Of a DNA stretch of 64,000 nucleotides, positions 45,901-57,900 are shown piece by piece. This stretch comes from Psettodes erumei (Eukaryota; Chordata; Actinopteri; Pleuronectiformes; Psettodidae): assembly GCA_016785225.1 (NCBI GenBank), contig JAFBJZ010000864.1:186001-250000 (forward strand), read 5' to 3'. The notes below the pieces were generated by a model. That model had not been told where the DNA came from, searched no databases, and saw nothing but the letters and a program-made list of their open reading frames with translations. A program made the translations under genes and the position numbers. The stretch's first letter is position 1. Each line of letters opens with the position of its first letter.

Positions 45901-48900
45901 TTTGTGTAAATGTGTCTTTACCATTAATCATATTGTTATCAATCATTGTTGTCGACGCTCTGATTTTACTCCTCTTCTGTCATGCTTATTTCTTGTTTTG
46001 GTTTTCCTCCGTGTGCACTGTAAAGCACTTTGGATCAGCTGTACTGCGTCCAAAGTGCCGCATAAATAAAGTTGAGTTGAATGAGCTCATTAGCATAAGT
46101 GCTAATGTATAATATATGGCGGTTATTAAGGTGGGACATTAAGCGGCTCAAGTGCCTCTTCATTCTGTGTCCATGTTTGATATGGAGAAACTGATTAATT
46201 CATGGATGTAATGATGAGCCGTTTGTCGAACGAGGCTGTTGTGCGGGATTAAGTGAGGGTTTTATTTATGGCGACTGTGCGAGCTGGGCGGGGGAGGGCG
46301 AGGGAGAGAAGAGTGGTAATGAATAACACATGGACACTTTGAGGTTGATGGGATGTAGCTTGTGCTGCTTCACTAATGCGCTGCATTCACACATTTCTGC
46401 AGCGCTCGCAGGAGGAGCTCACACGTGGTCACATGACCGACCCCGGGGCATGGCACTGGGTACTGCTGTGTGAACACACCTACTGACCTCCTACACATTA
46501 TGCAGCAGGTTGTGCACGTTTTGTGCTGTACAACTTTTGCGTGGCGTACCTCGAATGATCAAATATGTACACTAAGGCTAATTTTTCAAACTGGGGACTT
46601 TTGTTATAGAGACTCTTTTCATCTGCAGAAAAGTCAGTGTTAAGTAGCAGTTGTATTAAAAGGAGAAGTTTGGCATGTGTAGACATGTGACAGTACAGTA
46701 AACATGAGGTGGTTAGCTTAGCTTAGCATTAAAAACTGGAATTAGAGGGAATCATCGAGCCTCTCTGTCAAAAATGAATAAAACTGGCCTACAAGCTCCT
46801 ATAAAGCTCACTAATCATTGTGACACAATAAATCTTGTTTGTGTAATAAATTAAATAATCATAAAGTGTAAAAGTCTTTATTCTAAGATTAAGTAACCGG
46901 CTTACTATTTTATTTTGAAAACACCCACCTTGTCTGTCTACTGCTATTTTTACTTCCTGTCTTACAGTTTTTTTCCCATGTCCAATTGATTAATTAGTTC
47001 CCAGTGTATTTATAGCCTTTCTGTCCCCATTCTCATTTGTCAGGGTGTTGTGTTTAGTTGTTGCATGTCGTGTTTTGACCCTTTGCTGGCTTTTCGTAGA
47101 TATTGGATACCGGATTCTTGCCGTCTGGATTTATTTTCAGGTTCCCGGCTTGCACCAGTTGTTACAGGTATCAGTCCTCTCATCGAGCTCTGTTCAGCGC
47201 GCGCTTATGTGGCAGAGATGTACAGACACCAACTTCATTGGCTGGGGAAAAGCTTTCAGGGAAGGATGGCAGAAAATTTTCTAAATCCTACAGGGCGACG
47301 GGTGTTTTTTTTCAGTGTAGTGAAAAAAAAAAGGCTGATGTGAAGGCGGCAGCTCTGAGAGGAAGAAACTGTCCGCTGCACTGCTTGAATGACACGCTCA
47401 GCTTTGATGGGAGAATAATACCTCCATGGATCATTTGCACCTGAAAGGGAATATTTATCACGGGAAGGGGAGGCGGTGGAACAAAGCTCGTCTGTGTATC
47501 GGCGCTGTTCTTGCCTCTTGTGTACGTATCTGGATGTGCTGCTCACCAGCAGTGTTTGCTCTATATCCACAGGGGAATATGGCGGGGGACCATCCATGGC
47601 CCATGGAGCCTCTTGTAAGATGTCTGGGTTAGGCAGGCAGATCTGACGAGACACTATGAAGTGGACACGCTCCTCACTCGCCTAGAGAACATTAAGAGAC
47701 AAACAGAAAGCTGAGAAATGAGTTGCAAATGAGGTGTAAGATTTATTTTAAGGTTCACTAGACATACAGTAAGTGTAAAAATCTTTTTTTTTTCAAATTC
47801 GGGTAAACTAACTGTTTCAGAAGAGATGTGCAGGACAGCTGTTGTCAGTCATAATTTAAATTCACTGCCACCTAGTCATAACCTATTTTGCAATTCAGAG
47901 TCCTACTACTGAACTGCCAGTCCAGCTTTCATTTACACATGCACATGGTCCAACAGACACACAGATACTGGCGGGTTGCTGCCGTCTCCTCCCCCCTTCT
48001 CTCATTCCTCTGAGAACTCGCCCGGCCTCTGTAGCACAGGGTCTATACTCCTGAATTAGCCGGTCCAGCCCATTATTGCCTTAGTCGGACTAATTTAATT
48101 TCTTCTCTGCCAGTTCTTAATCTCTGACAGAAAGTGCCTGCTCTGAGAGGCCATCTTGGCTCCGCAGAGACCCAGAAGAGCCAGGCAGACTGCGCGGACA
48201 GGAACTCGGGGCCCAGAGACCCTGCACGGTCGGCCACAAACACACGGCAATTAACCACGATTAACAACAGACGCACCACCATTGACTGGCATCAACCAGG
48301 AAGTGGAGGCCACTGCACCGCCCATCAGGGAATCGCCACAATTAAATACTATTAACTGCAGTGAGTGCAGACACAACAGCGCAGTGCAACACAATTAGCC
48401 TGAATCACCACAATTATCTTTAATACCTCAGAGACACTGAGTAAGAACAGAGTCCAGTTGTTTATGGTCTGGAGGTTAGGTTTCACAACTATGCACTTTT
48501 CTCTATGAAATGCTGTCCTGCTGCCTCTGTCAAATCAATTTGGTCAAAGAAAGACCGACCGACATTCCCTGAAACCCTGCTGACTGACCTGGATCAGCAG
48601 AGCGGCATGCTCTGGCGCTCCATAGCGTAGATCGTGCCCGTTGATGGCCAGCACGCGGTCACCGACGCACAACTGCCCGTCCCGGGCCGCCAGGCCGCCC
48701 TCCAGCAGGTGAAAGATGTAAACGCCGTGCTCCTCCGGCCGCCTCACAAGTTTGATGCCCAGCTGCTCCTCCGGGTTGCTTTTGTTCAGGACCACGTGGA
48801 TGCTGTCGTCCCTCAAAGGGTGGTGCGGTAGGCCGTGAGAGGGGTGGCCCCCGGCGCCATCGTGGCTGTGCCCGTGGCCGTGCGGGTGGCTGTGCGAGCG

Positions 48901-51900
48901 GTAGCGGTGGCGCTGTTCTCTGAGCACGGTCAGCCGGAGGAGTTGGCACGGCTGTTTGAGGGTCGCCACGGCGTAGGAATGGGGTACATTGCTGATGTCA
49001 ATGCCGTTTACCTGAGAGGGCAACAGAGATGGAAATGAATTATGGCTCGCTTGCTTCTCAGTGACATGGGCTCACTACCCTAACTGCTCCCGTGATACCT
49101 TCAGGATCATGTCCCCAGGCAGCAAGCGTCCATCCCGTGCTATCACACCTTCTCTGTAGATGTCCTGAATGAGGATGCGAACCAAGGGGGTCTCGTTGCC
49201 ACCGACGATGCTGATGGCCAGGGGCTCTGAGGCGTCCACCCGCGTGATCTTAATACTGGTGACCTCACCGTCAGGGATCAGGTGATGGAGCTGAGGAAGA
49301 GCCAGCACTGCAGGGAGGAGGCGGCAGAGGAGGAAAAAGGCTGATTTTAGTTCTGCTGCACAATGACAAGAAGAAGAAAAAACAAATTTGACAAACGGCC
49401 AAATAAAGCAGGAGAGGAAGTGGGAGGAAGAGAGAGTGCCGCGGAGGGAAAGTGAGACGCACATGGAGGGAGAGCGCGTGGTAGAGCGCGTTGGAGAGGT
49501 TCAGCAGTGGAACCAGCTGTCTCTACTCCCTCAGGTTAGCAAAACAAACTCGTACAAGCCAAGAGGGAAAATTTACTTGGCTGATTATCCTGTTCGATGT
49601 TTGTATCATTAGTCACATACATCTGTAGCAACTATGCTTGGGAAAACCCTCAATTTGAAAATTTCACATAGTTATTACTTGGGCGGGGATGTCAGAAAAG
49701 CTATCATACATGCAAGCTTTTTTTTTTTTTTTTTTTTTCTACATCTGACCGCTGCAGATTGAAAATGATAATTAAAAGAGAATGTGTTTTCTAGTTTTTC
49801 TTGAAAAGAAATCTTTGCCCAGGGTACTCAGCTGGTGTTACAACAGCATGACATGAAAAAGGGTTTCTGCCATAACAATAAAATTTAAATTTCTCCACAT
49901 GCAAACCCTCATGTCTGTGAGAAAACACCACTGATCTGCTGGTTTTATCAGATTCTGTTGCGCAAGCTTCCTTTCCCCCGTGCCCAGTGGTGAATTACAC
50001 TTAACAGCAGAATGACACATCTTGGACTGGACCATGTGGAGGTGGGTGGGGATCTTTCTGACTGCTCTGGCCAACAGCCTTGGCCAATATGTGACAGAGG
50101 ATGTATTTCTCTCCTCGTTTCTTTTCCTTTGCTTGTCTCACTCTCCTTATTCCTCTGCGAGCCGTCTCCCTCTGAGCCCCGAGCACTGTAGACTTGGTCC
50201 GTTCCTTCTCCTCACGCTGCACTTTCTCCATTCCAAAGTCAATATTTTGTCTTTATCGCAGCAGATTGCTCTAAGGGTGGAGAGCTCATTGACACAGAGA
50301 CCTGCAGTTATTATGAAACATTCCATCTCTCCATCACACACCCTTTCAACCTTTGTTCTTCATCCTGTCGTTTCTCTTTATTTTCACCTCCTCCCCCAGC
50401 CACAGGGACATTACTGTGCTTTTATTGTTTGTATCTGTATTCTTCTGGAGGTTCTTTCATGTCTATATCCACTCCTCCCTCCATTTTCTTTCTATATATA
50501 TCCATCTGCAACGATCAGCAATAACAATAAAACCCGTTGCCTCTCTTAATGTTGTGGCTGAACGGTGCATACTTCAGTCTCCATCCTCTCCGTCTATCTT
50601 TGTCTCTCCAGCAGCAGGCAATGAATATTTAATCTATTCTCTCAGCCTTCTCGTTGATGGCTTCAGAGAATAATCTAGTCCCTGATCATTCGTCATCCTT
50701 CAGTCTTACGCAATACCACATTCCTTCTCCTCTTCCCCCCATGCTGCAGTTCTGTTTCCAAGCTTGCTTACATTTGGCTATACATGCATGTCCCCTCTGC
50801 TTCACAACACCAAGGGTCATGCTGTGGATATTACATTCAGTGCCTCTTGAGCATGTTTTTCGTTTCTGCATACCATCTCATGGATCTACCATGTCAACAA
50901 CACAGCTCTCTCTGGGGACTACTCCATCAACCTGCTGCAAACCTGTTGACCCTGACTGTGTTGAAGGGACAAGGAGAGGAGGAGGGGATACAAGGGAGAA
51001 AGAGGAGGAGAAGGAGAAGACTGGGAGGGGAAGGAGGTATGTGCTAAGCCTCATCTCCAGTGACCTCCTGCATCCCATTCCTGTCCGGAGCGCCTGAGGC
51101 TACCACTCTCCCTCCTGATTCGTCTCTAGCGATGCGCCAGTGGACATCTGCAGCTGAATTATTAAAGAAACATATGCTACTGTTACACTGTGGGCTCCCA
51201 GCCATGTCACCCTGCTCGTACAGCAGAGGGAACATCGCAAATACATACATTTCGGAAAGCACGCCCTCTCGGGAACCCTCTTCAAAAAAGTGTAAAGTGC
51301 AGACACAGCAGTGACATCAAGACACAAGACAAAATGTGCAACACAAGCACAAAAACTCACACCTTAAAGGACGACAGAGACGGATATGTGGACCTTTATC
51401 CATACCTTCCTGCGGCACAGAGGAATTCCGGGCATTGTCCCTCTCCTCGGACGTCTCGTTGCTCACGGCGGTGCCGCTCTTGGTCCTCCGCAGGACGCTG
51501 AAAGCTCTGTTCAGCCTCCTGAAGGAGCGGCTCCTCACAGAAGAACGGTCAAAGTTTCTGACTGCAGAGGAGACAGGGGAGAAAGAGAGGCACTTTATAG
51601 ATTACCTCACCCTCAACATGCCCGGACATGCCTGCATCTGCCTCTCCACAGCCAATCAAATGCCTCTTCAGGCTTTGGAGACCATTTAGACTGAAAACAG
51701 AACTGCACAAAAAAAAAGGAGAGATCTGTGTTGCTGTAGGTACGGGTAAGAAGATTAAACATGATCCAGGAGGCCCAGGTTGAATACTATAACCATGAGT
51801 GTGAAGGCTGTTCCTCTTGATGATAGTGAATGAGTGAACAGTAGATTTATGCACTGTTCCCCAAGTGTTTGATCAGCCTGCGCCGTTTATTGCTGGGTGG

Positions 51901-54900
51901 ATTTGTGTTGCATTAAAAGGTACCCTGTTGGCTTTCTGATCACCAGCGGTGCCGCGAAGCAAGGTTTTTTTACGAGCGGGCCCCTGCTCGTTTCTACCTG
52001 CACGGACAGTTTCAGTTACGCATGGGTCTCCTGATTGGTAGGTGGTGGCATAAAGCAACAGCAATCCGCCCACAAAGGCAGTGAAGAAGAATGAGACTGT
52101 AAATGTTAACGATGCACTGTGCTTACTATTCCTCTTGTGATGCCCTTAACTCAGCAGCCTGAATGAATGTAACCGATAAAGGAAACAAGGAATTTCATAA
52201 AGACGGTGCGGAAGTAGTCGCACTGTATGTAAAGTAGCTTTTGTTTGTTTACAAGAAAACGCCACGTGACACCTTTACAGAAATTGTTGAACCAGGTTGA
52301 GCATTTTTTTTTGTTTTTGCCAAATAGCCCTTTAGTTTTTTTAGGTCTATCTGCTGTGTCTCGGCAGTGACATGAATCAGGAGATGGGAGTGTATTTAGC
52401 CTCCGGTCCAGCCTTTTTTTCTCGAGCATCTTTCAACAAGCCCAAATAATGGATCGCTTTTTGTGGATGGAGGAGCTGTTTTCAACCGGAGGCTGTTTAA
52501 TTAATAAACCCAATCTTTGCTGAATATAGTTACATGGTTGCGTAATCATAGTTGTGATGTAATACACCGCGGACTGCGAGGTAGCGCGTCCAAAAGAGAC
52601 CCTCCCGCAGAGACTCTTGTCTGGTACTTTGCTTTTCTCAGAGAAAGACAGACAGGATCCAGGAGGCTGCAGCCCCAGCCCGGCTGCACGGAGCACAGGG
52701 CAGAGAGCCTCTGCAGCGCCCCTCCCTCCCTCTGTGGGCCCACGGAGATGCAAGCCCTCCTGACAGCCACATTATTCTTTAAAAGCGCCAGCCGCTTCTG
52801 GAGCTGACAGCTTGTTCAGCAGTAGCGGCGCTTTCGGTGGTGGTGGGCGCTCAGCCGGCCGGTCCTAAAGTGCTGGTGCAGCGTCATTTGGTGTCCCCAC
52901 TGCCTGTGTGCTCACGTTAGGGGGCGGGGAGGGGGATGGAGGGGGCAGAGAGGAACCCTTGTGACCACTATCTGGCTTCACAGGTGGGAGACATGGAGGG
53001 ACAGCTGCGATCACGCCACTGGGCATTAACAGAGACTTGCGTTAGATACATTAATGCACCTCTGCCTCCATTCCTCCCTGACTGCATAATTTAACTGCCC
53101 TCTCCGTGACTTCCTCTCTCTCTGTTTCTCTTCTGTTTTTCACAGAGAGATTTTATGGATTGGCGAAAAAAAACACGTCAGTAGAGCTAATTGGCTGATA
53201 GGATTTCTATCACAGACCATTAGGGAAAACAAAGACTGTATTCAAGGTTGAACGAGTGGCTGGGCTGCATGTTGTGAGTCCGCAAGTGTAAATGTATGTT
53301 TGAACATAGAGCATCTAGTTTTGACTGGGAGATTATGTAACTGTGACTAGAAAGCTCTGTAGTCTCTATTGATTATTCAGCCTGTCAGTCTGGCAAACAC
53401 ACACCCTCCAGCTCTCTCCATCTCCCTCGTCGGATTACTTGAGAGTAACATCCCGCGGGACTAAAAACGACCACACCTTACAAACACAGGCCTCCGTTGG
53501 ACCACTCACACTCACTCTTCTTGGTGCTGCTGCGGGCGGCCAGGCTGGTCGTGCTGCCAGACTGGCTGTTGTCCTCCATGCTTGGGTCGAAGGCCGGGTT
53601 GACCAGACCCGGCTCGTCCGACAGGAGGGCCACGGCCGAGGCGGGGCCGTCGTTGGGCAGCGCGGCGATGGTGAGCTCCGACGTGCTGTCGGTGCACTCG
53701 CCCTCCTGCGAGCGTCGCTTCCTTTCTGCCGAGAGGCCATAGTGAGAGGCCCCTTTGCACCTGCACACAGGGGTCAAAATGTCAGTCTCAAACTCAAGCT
53801 GCGCGTGGTGCAATGCATGTTGATGAAATGGTGATGTTGATGGGTGGAGTTAGTGTGCTGTAATGAACCACGGGTTGCAACAGTCATGGCATCGCAGAAC
53901 AGCATGGCTTATCACGGTCAAGACAATAATGCTAACATCCGAGGAAAAGGTCACCCACTCAGTACTAATGTGGGCAGATTGCAGCATCTCCCCCAGCCTG
54001 AGGCTTTCTGCGCGCTGACCTCTGTCTTCTGCCTCAGGACTGCCTCACACAAAGACCGCTTATCTGACCTTAACGCTCACACAGAACCTCCCGAAGATGC
54101 CACACAGGCGGTAGAAATAAGCCACAGCAGCGAACGTTGCGGCGGAACACGTTTCCCCGTGCTCTCACTTACAATTCACACAGCAGCTCGCCGAGGATAT
54201 GATGTTTACTCTCATAAATGTAAAAAGAAAACTGTTGCCTACGCACGACAATATCCCATGTAGGATGGGTTTTCTCTGTGGCGGCAAGTGCGAGCATCCA
54301 CGACAGATGATTGAATACAAATGGAAGAAAACACTCATTAGCGGGGGAGGGAGGGCGGGCAACCGACACAGCGTTTGAATATAAAACAGAGATCGTGTGA
54401 ATGTTCTCAAAAACAAACCCCATTCCTAAATTTTGGGTGTCTTCTCGCTGTCAGCAACACCACAACCACAACACATTTACACAGTCTCTCTCTCGCTCTC
54501 TCTCTCCCATGCGCACCCTTGTACACACTCATGTTCTTATTACGCTACATGCTGTAAAAGGCTTTTCATCCTGACAATATTAAATTGGGAATGTTTGCGC
54601 ATGAATTAGAGATACCCCTACAGAGCAGGGTTTTGTATTGTTGGAGAATTTTCCTCCATCTGTAAGCCATAAAGCCTTTGAGCTGACGCTTCATCAGAGG
54701 CAGGAGCAACACTGGCTCGTCCCTCGGCCTGTCTCCGCGGAGCCATCAGCACAAACATTAACTGAGTTTTAATGAGCTGGATCAAACCCAGGCTCTGCTT
54801 CGACGGTAGTTTAGAAAAACAAGAGGAGCGGCAGCCATCCTCCCGCGCCGTAAGTTGTAGGAGTGGAAATCCTGTGTGGTGGATGTCAGGCAAAACAGGA

Positions 54901-57900
54901 AGAGGTTGCGTAACAGCAAGGTAATACAGTGACCATCACTGCAGAGCCACAAAAGAAACAAAATTACAAGGTAGTGAGGTATTTGTGCTCAGGGAGGCCA
55001 CTGCCCCCCCCCCCCCCATGGCGCCACATCATTGGAAGCTGCATTTTGTCTCAATAACAGAACTGTCCGGCTGGGTCATGCAGTCTGTCCATATTTCACA
55101 GGGAAAATCATTTCATCCTGAAGCGGGTTCTATATCTCACTTGTAGCTACACGTCAGACTCTCAGTTAGACGCAGCGTTACATAATGCCAGGGCACCTAT
55201 TGATCTCACTCTGAGCTCCATGACATGACGCAGAGATTCTCGCTGCGTGTGTGCGGGCAGTGCCCTCGTGAGTTATTTTCGTTCGCCCCGTTAGCAAATT
55301 GAACGCCATCAAGCATGTCCGCGCACCGGCGCACCACTTAACTGAGTGAAGTGGCTGAACGGGGCAATATTTCAATCCACCGCGGCGGAGAGGGCAGCGC
55401 TGCAGCCTCGAGTGGGGGCAGACACTTTCCACGTGTCCCCTCGCCATCAATTAGAAGAATTAAAGCCGATACGCAGCTCACGCAACCGTCCGCAAGCGGC
55501 TCCAGAAATCACGGGTTGCGAAAGAATGGTAGCAATTCAAAAAATAGCTGTGTGTGTAAGTACACACTGATGAACATGTACTCCTGCTGTAAGGGGGGCT
55601 CAAGTTTTTCTTTAAAAGGTGCCTCATGAAGCAGTTTCTGCCTCACACACACACACACCTTAGATAGGCACTCTGTCCGCTGACTGTATGGAATTGAAGA
55701 CAACGTTCCCCTGTTTCGCCAAAGGTAGTGGAAAATGGAAAACCACAGTCAGTCTGGGGAGATGGGCAAATACCGTTGAATACGGGTTCATTCACTCACA
55801 TAAATCATACAGACCACCCAAAATTTTAAAGAAATGTCTGTCTGAGTATTAATGAATGCACAGTACGCAAAGAGTTGGAGTAGGAGTGGCTGTCTGACTG
55901 TGGAGGATCTCAACGGCTTCAGATCCCGGAGTTCGGATAAAAAGGACTGAGACAAGGAAAAATGTTTTCGAGCTGGGGGAACAACAGGTAAGTTGTACTT
56001 TGTTGACAGTTCCCTGAAACATGAAGGCCGTCACAACACACAGTCTCTGAGACAGCAGCCTCTGTTTACCATGCCACTGGTTTATGAGAGGCTTTGTCTC
56101 CTGTTAATTAAAATCTCCTTCCTCTCAGGGATAAGAGATACCTTAAAGCTGCGGCCAAGTCGCAGCTGCTTAGACTTTTAATGTATGAGGTTTAATGTTT
56201 GAGGGCAGAGTCTGTGCTCTCTGGGGTTACAAGCAGGGAGGCATGACAGAGACCCCTTGTCTTCCTCACCAGGGTGGTCCTGGAGCTTTACAGCCAAGGT
56301 AAGTGAGCAAATTAGCTCAGCACGCTGCAGAGGTGAAGTGCTCGCGGAGACGTCAGCATAACACACTTTTTGACTCATTTTCTTTCGGCTATTCTTTTTC
56401 TTGCAAACAAATGCTCTTTTGTGTTTAATGATGTTGTCGTATGCTCCGGGAAAGCTATCCTTTACTCAAGAAGCATCATTTTACAGGGGATGATCACTGA
56501 GCTTAGAGGACGCTCATTAGCGCCGCAGTATCCCCGTCTCGGCCAGCGCGGCCTCTGTTATCCCATCATCTCTACTAAACCCCGGGATCTGTGGCGAGAT
56601 AAGGAGCGAGAACACCAAAAACCTCTTCGGCACTCCCCTCATCCTCCCTCCCCCTTTCCCTCCGATCTCTCCGGCGCGATAACAGTTACCCACGATGCTT
56701 TCTGCGACGCGGTGGTCGCGCCCGAGCGCCCTGGCTGCGACACAAACAGCCTTGTTCTTGTGATGTGAAATAAACACCAGCTCACGACTCATCAAAGCCT
56801 GTGAGAATCTCCAATCCTCTTTAGGGGTGAGTGGATTATCCTCACTAACCCAAATACTCTCTCGGCTCCCTGGCTGCTGCGGACAATGGCGTTGGGCCAC
56901 ACTCAGCACACAGCCCAAATTACCTCTGCTGAGGTGACGGTTCCAGGTCAGACAGTCAGATACAGAAGCTGTGCCGTTTTCTCCCTGCTTATTCATCGTT
57001 ATTATTCACTATTTTATTTATTTGGAATCTAAAGCCTGGTCTATGTCTTCTTTGAGCTGAACTGTGAATGACCCACAGTTTGAGTGACTTCACTTGAGTG
57101 AGCTCTTCCCTCTCTTCTTCCTACTGCCTTATTAATCTGAAAGCAGCGGCAGGCAGCTCTTCCTGACGAGCTCACATTACGGCAGCCATCGTTCTGACGC
57201 TCTTGGAAACACACCGGCAGCACCTGACAGGTAAGAACCCGAGAGAAAAGAAGGGTTTGCACCTCGAGCCCGCGAGGCAGCCCCCGGCTTTCGCTCACAG
57301 AAGAATGTGCGGGGATACAAGGGATGTGTGTGATACGTGGGAGGCTTCCTTGTGCGCCAAATAATGTGAGAGAAAGCGACAGAATGTGTGTTGGTTTATT
57401 CTTGGAGCACTAATGAGAGTGGGAACACACAGACGCAGACACAGACGCAGACCCAGACAGCGTAGTATTCAGCCACTTCTTAGTCACTCTGAGTTTGTTT
57501 TGAGCTAAAAAAAAAGAACGCTTTATTTTTCCTTGACCGAGTCCCTGTGGACAAAGAACAAATCTGAATCAATTCCCTATGCACATCTCCACCAAATCTC
57601 ATAATGAAAGTAAATGTTCCTGCTCCTGAGAACCATCTTCACAATTCAGAAATACGTTACAGATCCTGGCTTGACTCCATATCTCGTCCAGGATGGAACT
57701 CCTGAGAGGAAATTGTCAGTCCATAATAGCTTTTGGCAAAGACACATCAAGGAGTAACTTGATTAAGACCAGACTGAGCAGTAAAAAAATAAGAAAAATT
57801 GCTTCAGGGAAACACCTGTGGCCCACAATACGCGTATATACAAAGCAGGACAAGCAGCAAACAAGACTCCTGCTGCAGCGTCCATTCATTGAATTTATCT

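Larger units (their letters stand above)
45231..47546. other. lnx1 intron between PDZ2 and PDZ3 exons
   Basis: About 2.3 kb holding a LINE 3' end (about 45711-46085) and a dispersed fish repeat (about 46640-46990). No exon recognised. Confidence 0.55.

Noticed and set aside
48835..49038. Plus-strand Val/Ala-rich open frame over the His-rich region
   Set aside because: Mirror image of the His/Gly-rich codons of lnx1 on the other strand.
50022..50549. 175-codon plus-strand open frame inside an lnx1 intron
   Set aside because: Pyrimidine-biased, low-complexity translation antisense to lnx1; no family match.
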